Below, one piece after another: positions 5,892-10,768 of a DNA stretch of 10,768 nucleotides. Under the pieces are notes generated by a model. The model made no database searches, was not told where the DNA came from, and saw only the letters and a list, made by a program, of their open reading frames with translations. The DNA comes from Bacillota bacterium (GTDB lineage Bacteria > Bacillota > Clostridia > Christensenellales > CAG-138). The stretch covers positions 1 to 10,768 of the forward strand of contig JAEWWD010000224.1 in assembly GCA_023396535.1 (NCBI GenBank). The letters run 5' to 3'. Both the position numbers and the translations under genes were made by a program. Position 1 is the stretch's first letter. The number at the start of each line of letters is the position of its first letter.

Positions 5892-6016
5892 GCTTCGGGG
5901 CGGGGTGTGATTCCCCACCGGCGGTGATGCGGCTATAATGCCGACGAGCCCGCGAGCCCATATGGGTTGAGCCAATGCGAATTTGGCGCCGACGGTATAG
6001 TCCGGATGAGAGAAGC
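5892..6016 (+). promoter_or_regulatory. FMN riboswitch (RFN element)
   Basis: The conserved RFN core is plain to see: GGGGCGGGGTGTGATTCCCC and ACCGGCGGT at about 5897-5925, GAGCCCGCGAGCCC near 5946-5959, and GACGGTATAGTCCGGATG at 5991-6008. The closing stem P1 pairs GCTTC (5892-5896) with GAAGC (6012-6016). In Firmicutes this RNA binds flavin mononucleotide and switches off riboflavin synthesis or uptake genes. Here it lies before a riboflavin transporter gene with a terminator between them. Confidence 0.96.
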
Positions 6017-6052
6017 GCGGTCCCATTTTTCGTGCCGCACTTTGCAAGGAAC

Positions 6053-6077
6053 GCCCCCGAGCCCGGGGGCTTTTTTT
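6053..6077 (+). terminator. Riboswitch expression-platform terminator
   Basis: GCCCCCG (6053-6059), loop AGCC, CGGGGGC (6064-6070), then seven T residues (6071-6077). It is a strong intrinsic terminator 36 bases after the FMN aptamer and 64 before ribU, so FMN binding probably causes premature termination. I could not identify the competing antiterminator with confidence. Confidence 0.92.
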
Positions 6078-6141
6078 GTGCTCCGGGGCAGGGGCTTCGC
6101 CGCATGGAAGCATACGCTATAGGAAACGGGGTCTTTTGAAC

Positions 6142-6729
6142 ATGAAACGGGAAAACACGGGTCGGCTGGTGCGCTTGGGGATGCTGGCGGCGCTTTCGCT
6201 GCTGCTGGTATACTTTATTCGATTCCCCATATTCCCCAGCGCGGCGTTCCTCGAGTACGACATGGCGGACGTGCCCATACTGATCGGCACATTCCTGTAC
6301 GGGCCGCTGTGGGGGCTGGTGCTTGCCGCCGTGGTAAGCTCTTTGCAATGGCTGCTGGTATCGCAGTCTAGCGGCTTTATCGGCGCGCTGATGCACTTTT
6401 TCGCGACGGGATCATATGTAATTCTGGCCGGGCTCATTTACCGCCGCTGGCGCTGCCGCGCCGGCGCGGTCGGAGGACTGCTCGCGGGCTCTTTGGCCAT
6501 GATCGGCATGATGATCCCCCTCAACCTCATATTCACGGTGGGTTTCATGGGCGTGCCGCGCCAGGTGGTGGTAGATATGCTCGTACCCGTGATTATCCCC
6601 TTCAACGCCATCAAGACGGTAGCGAACGGGCTGTTGACGTTCCTGCTGTATAAATCCGTGGCGCGCGTGCTGCGGCTGGAGCAGCCGGTGGCGTGCGCCA
6701 CGCGCAAACCCGGCTTGAAGGAAGAATAA
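6142..6729 (+). CDS. ribU: Riboflavin transporter, ECF S component RibU
   Basis: This 195-aa membrane protein is the substrate-binding S component of an energy-coupling-factor transporter; it binds riboflavin and works with the shared EcfT and two EcfA ATPases, which are encoded elsewhere. It is strongly hydrophobic, with about six membrane spans starting near residues 10-26 and ending near 146-172. The family motif FPIFPSAAFLEYDMADVP (28-45) follows the first span, and IGTFLYGPLWGL (48-59) and PFNAIKTVANG (153-163) are also characteristic. The FMN riboswitch directly upstream independently supports riboflavin as substrate. Start ATG 6142 has AGGAAACGGGG upstream (6121-6131). An in-frame GTG further upstream at 6076 overlaps the terminator and is rejected. 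The stop codon touches the repeat that starts at 6732. The length is normal for RibU. Confidence 0.94.
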   Translation: MKRENTGRLVRLGMLAALSLLLVYFIRFPIFPSAAFLEYDMADVPILIGTFLYGPLWGLVLAAVVSSLQWLLVSQSSGFIGALMHFFATGSYVILAGLIYRRWRCRAGAVGGLLAGSLAMIGMMIPLNLIFTVGFMGVPRQVVVDMLVPVIIPFNAIKTVANGLLTFLLYKSVARVLRLEQPVACATRKPGLKEE

Positions 6730-6733
6730 TGTA

Positions 6734-6767
6734 TCGCCGCCCGCGGGCGGCGACGGATATCTTTTTT
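6734..6767 (+). terminator. Terminator after ribU formed by the repeat arm
   Basis: A perfect 20-nt palindrome, TCGCCGCCCGCGGGCGGCGA (6734-6753), is followed by CGGATATCTTTTTT. It lies five bases after the ribU stop. Confidence 0.6.
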
Positions 6768-6929
6768 ATTATAAAGTGGGCGGGCTCCGCCCCCCACACC
6801 CCCTAGGGGATGGATCGGAAACGCGGGTCCTAGCCAACGAAGAAACTTTTAAATATGCGTTATTCCACACACGGCTATATCCCGTACCTGAGGGGGCGCG
6901 GGGGGCGAAGCCCTCCCGCTATTAAATAA

Positions 6930-6962
6930 AATAATCTTTCGTCGCCGCCCAAAAGGCGGCGA
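6930..6962 (-). terminator. Terminator for the minus-strand UPF0210 gene formed by the right repeat arm
   Basis: On the minus strand TCGCCGCC (6955-6962) pairs with GGCGGCGA (6942-6949), then CGAAAGATTATTTTATTT follows. With 6734-6767 this would make the element a bidirectional terminator between two convergent genes. The T-run is interrupted, so strength is uncertain. Confidence 0.45.
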
Positions 6963-7033
6963 TACTGTTTTATCCCCGCAATTTGGCTAAAACACTTTTT
7001 GCCGCCAAATGCGGTGAGCAAGGGTACTACCCC

Positions 7034-8398
7034 CTAATTCTTCAGACTGTGTATCGGCGCGGGGATGCGGCCGCCGCGCGCGATGAACTGTGCGCAGGAA
7101 TACCGGTTGACAGGCATGACGGGCGCGCGGCCGAGAAGCCCGCCGAACTCCACGCTGTCCCCCGCCTGCTTGCCGGGCGCGGGGATAATGCGCACGGCGG
7201 TGGTCTTATTGTTGACCATGCCGATAGCGGCTTCATCTGCCAGGATGCCCGCTATGCTCGAAGCGGGCGTGTCGCCGGGGATAGCGATCATATCGAGCCC
7301 TACGGAGCAGACGCAGGTCATGGCCTCGAGTTTTTCCAGAGTCAGCGCGCCGACCTCGGCGGCCTCTATCATGCCCGCGTCCTCGCTGACCGGGATAAAC
7401 GCGCCGGAAAGCCCGCCCACATGCCCCGATGCCATCACGCCGCCCTTTTTCACAGCATCGTTTAAGAGCGCGAGCGCGGCGGTAGTGCCGGGCGCGCCGG
7501 CGTATTCAAGCCCCATTTCGGTGAGGATGTGCGCCACGGAATCGCCGATTGCGGGCGTGGGCGCAAGCGATAAATCCACAATGCCGAAGGGTACGCCGAG
7601 ACGCTTGGACGCTTCCCGCGCCACCAGCTGCCCCATACGCGTGATGCGGAACGCCGTCCTTTTAATGGTTTCGGCCACTTCGTCGAACGGCTGACCCTGC
7701 ACGCGCGCGAGCGCGCATTTGACAACGCCCGGCCCGGATACGCCCACGTTGATGACGCAGTCCGGCTCGCCGGGGCCGTGGAACGCGCCCGCCATGAAGG
7801 GGTTGTCCTCCACGGCGTTGCAGAAAGCCACCAGCTTGGCCGCGCCTATGCCGTCGCGGTCCGCCGTCAACTCGGCGGCGGCTTTGATGATCTCCCCCAT
7901 TTGGCGCACCGCGTCCATATTGATGCCGGAGCGCGTGGTGCCGATATTGACGCTGGAGCAGACAAAATCCGTCACGCTGAGCGCCTCGGGGATGCTGCGC
8001 ATGAGCGTATCGTCGCTTTGTGTCGCGCCCTTGTGCACCAGCGCCGAGAACCCGCCGATAAAGTCTACGCCCAGCGTTTTCGCCGCGCGGTCCATGGCGC
8101 GGGCGACGGGTACGTAATCCCGCGCGCCGGTGCCGCCCGCCACGAGGGAAATGGGCGTGACGGACACGCGTTTGTTCACGATGGGGATACCGTACTGCTC
8201 CTCTATTTCGCGCCCCACGCACACGAGATCCTTCGCGCAATAGCAGATGCGGTCGTAAACGCGGTCGCACAATGTATGCATATCCCCGGACGCGCATCCA
8301 AGCAGCGAGATACCCATCGTGATGGTGCGGATATCGAGGTTTTCGCGGTCTATCATGCGGATGGTTTCGAGGATTTCCCCCGTATTGAGCATCGTCAT
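7034..8398 (-). CDS. UPF0210/DUF711 family protein ("PFL family protein")
   Basis: This 454-aa protein matches the UPF0210 family strongly along its length. The visible conserved blocks are LDIRTITMGISLL (21-33), IVNKRVSVTPISL (73-85), FIGGFSALV (113-121), CSSVNIGTTRSGIN (147-160), later VEDNPFMAGAFHGPGE, FGIVDLSLAPTPA and GGLSGAFIPVSED, and the C-terminus PAPIHSLKN. The family is widespread in Firmicutes and has structures but, to my knowledge, no settled biochemical role; the name 'PFL family' refers to a pyruvate formate-lyase-like fold and does not show that activity. It lies 10 bases after an ACT-domain gene, the usual UPF0237-UPF0210 pair. Start is ATG 8398, with ATG 8392 six bases downstream also possible; GGGGGAG at 8402-8408 serves either, and is better spaced for 8392. 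Cytosolic, no membrane segments. Confidence 0.93.
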   Translation of the reverse strand: MTMLNTGEILETIRMIDRENLDIRTITMGISLLGCASGDMHTLCDRVYDRICYCAKDLVCVGREIEEQYGIPIVNKRVSVTPISLVAGGTGARDYVPVARAMDRAAKTLGVDFIGGFSALVHKGATQSDDTLMRSIPEALSVTDFVCSSVNIGTTRSGINMDAVRQMGEIIKAAAELTADRDGIGAAKLVAFCNAVEDNPFMAGAFHGPGEPDCVINVGVSGPGVVKCALARVQGQPFDEVAETIKRTAFRITRMGQLVAREASKRLGVPFGIVDLSLAPTPAIGDSVAHILTEMGLEYAGAPGTTAALALLNDAVKKGGVMASGHVGGLSGAFIPVSEDAGMIEAAEVGALTLEKLEAMTCVCSVGLDMIAIPGDTPASSIAGILADEAAIGMVNNKTTAVRIIPAPGKQAGDSVEFGGLLGRAPVMPVNRYSCAQFIARGGRIPAPIHSLKN

Positions 8399-8408
8399 AG
8401 TCTCCCCC

Positions 8409-8684
8409 TCACACCTTGTGCATGGCGTCGAACAGTTCCTCACACTGTATGCGGATGGAAACGCCCTGCGCGTCGCCCAGCGCGCGCAGATCCTCCTTGA
8501 TTTCGTGGAAGGAAAGCGCCGCGCCCGATAAATCCGTCAGCATAAGCATGACGAATATGTTTTCGTCCATAACGGTCTGCGTGATGTCGAGAATGTTGAT
8601 GCCTAGCGCGCTTAACCGGCTGCTGACGCTCGCGATGATGCCCACGCGGTCCCGGCCGAGCACTGTGACGATCGCCCTGTTCAT
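8409..8684 (-). CDS. ACT domain protein, UPF0237 family
   Basis: The 91-aa product is a single ACT domain: beta strand AIVTVLG, the ligand-loop motif GRDRVGIIASVSSRL (10-24), NILDITQTVM (30-39), then FVMLMLTDLSG (44-54) and the final helix. ACT domains sense small ligands, often amino acids, at dimer interfaces. This subgroup resembles the glycine-cleavage repressor GcvR family but lacks a second domain. It is almost always paired with UPF0210, as here, so the two probably form one functional unit, perhaps with the ACT protein as sensor or regulator; this is inference. The Shine-Dalgarno AGGAGG seven bases before ATG 8684 is excellent. A TTGCAT-17-TAAAAT promoter lies upstream at 8734-8762. 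Confidence 0.94.
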   Translation of the reverse strand: MNRAIVTVLGRDRVGIIASVSSRLSALGINILDITQTVMDENIFVMLMLTDLSGAALSFHEIKEDLRALGDAQGVSIRIQCEELFDAMHKV

Positions 8685-8733
8685 ACGGCTTCCTCCTGCT
8701 GCAAACGCTGTTCGGTTTTTGACATGTCGGTTT

Positions 8734-8762
8734 ATTTTACTTTTTATTTCCTGCATATGCAA
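8734..8762 (-). promoter_or_regulatory. Promoter of the ACT-UPF0210 operon
   Basis: On the minus strand TTGCAT (8757-8762) is separated by 17 bases from TAAAAT (8734-8739). The 10-bp palindrome TGCATATGCA (8752-8761) overlaps the -35 box and could be an operator, although a palindrome this short can occur by chance. Confidence 0.6.
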
Positions 8763-8803
8763 GACACGTTCCGAATAATCGCAGTACGCAGGCCTGAAAT
8801 GTC

Positions 8804-8820
8804 GCGTATCCGCCATACGC
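8804..8820. promoter_or_regulatory. Inverted repeat just upstream of the degV promoter
   Basis: GCGTAT (8804-8809), five bases, ATACGC (8815-8820), ending five bases before the -35 box at 8826. GCCATACGCC at 8812-8821 recurs exactly at 8891-8900 in the leader. It is a candidate operator; no regulator is known. Confidence 0.35.
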
Positions 8821-8825
8821 CGGCC

Positions 8826-8854
8826 TTGCATTTATCGCCGCCACGCTCTACAAT
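8826..8854 (+). promoter_or_regulatory. Promoter of the tandem degV genes
   Basis: TTGCAT (8826-8831), 17-bp spacer, TACAAT (8849-8854), giving a start near 8861 and a leader of about 73 bases. The leader holds a small hairpin, GGGCG/CGCCC (8886-8901), followed by TTTTCC, which might be a weak attenuator. Confidence 0.65.
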
Positions 8855-8933
8855 AAAACATACTACAACCATGCAATTCCTTCCCGGGCGGCCATACGCC
8901 CTTTTCCAAATATCCGGCTGAAAAGGAGGAGTT

Positions 8934-9806
8934 ATGCCGACTTATCAAATCACGACCGACTCCACCGTAGACCTTTCTCTCGAGCGCATGCAGGAGCTTG
9001 GCGTTCTGTTTGTGTCCCTGCATCTGCTGATGGACGGGCAGGACATCCTCGACGATATGAAGGAAGAATCGGCGCTTCGGCTGTACGACGCCATGCGCGC
9101 CGGGAAGATCGGCACCACCTCCCAGGCGACGGTGGAAAGCTTCCTTGAGCAGTGGGAACCCATGCTGCAGAGCGGGCAGGATATTCTCTATGTGGGCTTT
9201 TCGAGCGCCCTGTCCGGTACTGTCAACAGCGCGCTCATCGCGCGGGAACAACTGGCGGAGCGGTATCCTGATCGCAGCATCCGTATCGTCGATTCGATGT
9301 GCGCGAGCTCCGGCGAGGGCATGCTGCTCGAACACGCCGTACAACTGCGCGAAAGCGGGCTGTCGTTGGACGACTGCCACAACGCCGTGGAAGCGCTCAA
9401 GCTGCGCGTGCACCACTGGTTCACGGTGGACGATCTCGTATACCTCAAGCGCGGCGGGCGCGTATCCGGCGCTGCGGCAACCATCGCGACGCTTTTGCAC
9501 ATCAAGCCGGTCATGAACGTGGACAACGCGGGCAAGCTGATTCCGCGCGAAAAAGTAAAAGGCAGGCACGCCGCCATCAAACGCCTGTTCGAACAGTTGC
9601 ATGAGCACATGGACGAGAAGGCGACCACATTTATCAACATCAGCCAATCGGACTGTATGGCGGACGCAGAGACGCTCAAAGCGCTCATATCTAAAAACTA
9701 TCCCAATATTCCCGTACACATTTACCCTGTGGGCGCCGTCGTCGGCGCGCACAGCGGACCCGGCACGCTGGCGCTGTTCTTTATGGGCGCGCCCCGCACC
9801 GCATAA
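8934..9806 (+). CDS. DegV family fatty-acid-binding protein, copy 1
   Basis: This 290-aa protein is a member of the DegV/FakB family, which holds a fatty acid and, in the Fak system, presents it to the kinase FakA for phosphorylation. Family marks are ITTDSTVDL near the N-terminus (6-14), TTSQ (61-64), SSALSGT (90-96), VYLKRGGRVSG (169-179), the HIKPVMN block (189-195) and the end motif PVGAVVGAHSGPG (265-277). The length is normal for the family. The start ATG 8934 has a near-perfect AAAGGAGG five bases upstream. A second, colinear copy follows after 26 bases. No FakA-like gene lies in the window, so a partner kinase would be elsewhere, and the ligand cannot be told from sequence. Cytosolic. 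Confidence 0.95.
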   Translation: MPTYQITTDSTVDLSLERMQELGVLFVSLHLLMDGQDILDDMKEESALRLYDAMRAGKIGTTSQATVESFLEQWEPMLQSGQDILYVGFSSALSGTVNSALIAREQLAERYPDRSIRIVDSMCASSGEGMLLEHAVQLRESGLSLDDCHNAVEALKLRVHHWFTVDDLVYLKRGGRVSGAAATIATLLHIKPVMNVDNAGKLIPREKVKGRHAAIKRLFEQLHEHMDEKATTFINISQSDCMADAETLKALISKNYPNIPVHIYPVGAVVGAHSGPGTLALFFMGAPRTA

Positions 9807-9832
9807 GCCAATACAAAGGAGAGCCGAAGAAA

Positions 9833-10705
9833 GTGACCCATTATCGAATTACGACCGATTCCACGGCGGATATGACCGTGCAGCACATGGAAGAACTGGG
9901 CATCGCATTCGCCTCGCTGCATGTACACCTCGATGGGCAGGAGTTTTTGGACGACATGTTACCCGAAACCACCGAGCGCATATTTGCCGCCATGCATGAG
10001 GGTAAAGTCCCCACAACCTCTCAGGTAACGGTGGAAGATTTTATTAATATGTGGGAACCCATTTTACAGGCGGGTGACGACGTATTGTTTATCGGCCTTT
10101 CCGGCGCGCTTTCGGGCACCATGAACAGCGCGTACGTGGCCGCCGAGCAGCTTGCCGAGCGTTACCCCAAGCGCAGCATCCGCATGGTTGATTCCGTTTC
10201 GGGAAGCGCGGGCGAAGGCGTGCTGCTGGAGCACGCGGTACAGCTCAAGGGCGGCGGGCTGACGCTGGACGCCTGCTATAAAGCCATTGAGGATCTTAAG
10301 CAACAGGTGAACATGTGGTTCACGGTGGGGGATCTTGCGTATCTGCGCCGCGGCGGGCGCGTATCCGGCGCGGCCGCGGCTATTGCGACGCTTTTACACA
10401 TCAAACCTGTTATGGAGGCGAACCCGGAGGGCAAGCTGCTGGTGCGCGAAAAGGTAAAGGGCAGGCGCGCCGCCATCAAGCGGCTGTACGAGCAGCTTTG
10501 CGCGCGCATCAATACCGTGGCCTCCAAGCTGGTGCACATTACGCACGCGGAATGCCTGGAGGACGCGAAAGAGCTCGCACGCAGCATATCGGCGCGCTTC
10601 CCCGAGCTGACGGTACGCATCTACCCGGTAGGCGCGGTCATAGGCGCGCACGGCGGGCCGGGTACGCTGACGCTGGCGTATGTGGGGAAGAAACGCGAAG
10701 CATAG
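9833..10705 (+). CDS. DegV family fatty-acid-binding protein, copy 2
   Basis: Also 290 aa and aligned without gaps to copy 1, roughly 60% identical by eye, so the pair arose by tandem duplication. It keeps ITTDSTADM (6-14), TTSQ (61-64), SGALSGT (90-96), AYLRRGGRVSG (169-179) and PVGAVIGAHGGPG (265-277). Changes concentrate in the N-terminal 60 residues and in the segments after HIKPVM and after IKRLYEQL, which may mean a different bound fatty acid; FakB paralogues are known to differ in preference for saturated or unsaturated acyl chains. The start is GTG 9833 with AAAGGAG eleven bases upstream, weaker than copy 1, so it may be translated less. It is probably co-transcribed with copy 1. Confidence 0.94.
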   Translation: MTHYRITTDSTADMTVQHMEELGIAFASLHVHLDGQEFLDDMLPETTERIFAAMHEGKVPTTSQVTVEDFINMWEPILQAGDDVLFIGLSGALSGTMNSAYVAAEQLAERYPKRSIRMVDSVSGSAGEGVLLEHAVQLKGGGLTLDACYKAIEDLKQQVNMWFTVGDLAYLRRGGRVSGAAAAIATLLHIKPVMEANPEGKLLVREKVKGRRAAIKRLYEQLCARINTVASKLVHITHAECLEDAKELARSISARFPELTVRIYPVGAVIGAHGGPGTLTLAYVGKKREA

Positions 10706-10748
10706 GTTGTTATATGTTGCTTTGCTGAGATTGAAAGCTTGAATTCTT

Positions 10749-10768
10749 AATGTATCGCCGCCTACGGC
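10749..10768 (+). repeat. Start of another copy of the 6732-6964 repeat, cut by the window edge
   Basis: TAATGTATCGCCGCC (10748-10762) is identical to 6727-6741, and the next bases CTACGGC fit the start of the same hairpin. It lies 44 bases after the second degV gene, where it could act as the operon terminator. Only the outer end is visible. Confidence 0.65.

Larger units (their letters stand above)
6732..6964. mobile_element. MITE-like repeat with about 75-bp inverted ends
   Basis: The left arm (6732-6805) and the reverse complement of the right arm (6889-6964) align over nearly their whole length. The order is TATCGCCGCC, a GGCGGCGACG hairpin, a T/A-rich stretch, a GGGCTCCGCCCC or GGGCTTCGCCCC hairpin, then CCCCCT. 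The middle 80 bases are unique and non-coding. The same arm occurs inverted at 5139-5190 and begins again at 10749. It fills most of the 304-base gap between the convergent genes ribU and UPF0210. There is no transposase, so mobility is inferred from repetition and inverted ends. Confidence 0.72.

Noticed and set aside
6076..6141. Upstream GTG start adding 22 residues to RibU
   Set aside because: That start lies on the terminator T-tract and the extra residues are not part of the family; ATG 6142 has a plausible ribosome binding site.
6983..8500. Long plus-strand open frames opposite the UPF0210 gene
   Set aside because: They are shadows of a GC-rich gene; their products look like low-complexity Arg/Ala/His-rich sequence and no family is recognised.

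Overview
The window looks like a chromosomal segment of a GC-rich, Gram-positive anaerobe of the class Clostridia, probably an uncultured or gut-associated lineage. The reasons are family-based: GyrB/GyrA in that order, an FMN riboswitch in front of a RibU-type riboflavin transporter, the ACT (UPF0237) plus UPF0210/DUF711 gene pair, tandem DegV-family lipid-binding proteins, an HD-domain CCA-adding enzyme, and strong AGGAGG-type ribosome binding sites. No rRNA, tRNA, CRISPR array, transposase or phage gene was seen.

Layout. 1-124 is the last 40 codons of gyrB. 145-622 is a small element with palindromic, AT-rich inverted ends that carries a four-helix-bundle protein gene of the 23S rRNA intervening-sequence (IVS) family (212-589). 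647-3154 is complete gyrA. 3151-3310 is a non-coding cousin of the first element, starting at the gyrA stop codon. 3328-4809 is a CCA-adding enzyme. 4810-5367 has no convincing long gene and is built of hairpin repeats around an unexplained GC-rich block. 5368-5749 is a two-gene cassette of small cysteine-containing proteins (37 and 82 aa) with AT-richer composition. 5854-6729 is a complete riboflavin-uptake unit: promoter, FMN riboswitch, intrinsic terminator, ribU. 6732-6964 is a repeat with long inverted ends lying between convergent genes. 7034-8684 (minus strand) is the UPF0210 gene preceded by its ACT-domain partner. 8826-10705 (plus strand) is a promoter followed by two tandem degV paralogues. 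The window ends at 10749-10768 inside another copy of the 6732-6964 repeat family.

How it works together. The core genes are housekeeping: DNA gyrase, tRNA 3'-end maturation, vitamin uptake and fatty-acid binding. What stands out is the intergenic DNA. At least three families of hairpin-rich repeats fill the gaps, and several begin at or within a few bases of a stop codon. Some probably double as transcription terminators. The most interesting unit is the 145-622 element, because a protein gene sits exactly between inverted ends whose left end recurs in a protein-free element on the far side of gyrA. This is the pattern expected of an autonomous/non-autonomous mobile pair, here associated with the IVS/Avd-like four-helix-bundle family, for which no mobility mechanism can be read from the sequence. 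Three promoters proposed here share a TTGCAT -35 box, a 17-bp spacer and a TANNNT-type -10 box (TATCAT, TACAAT, TAAAAT).
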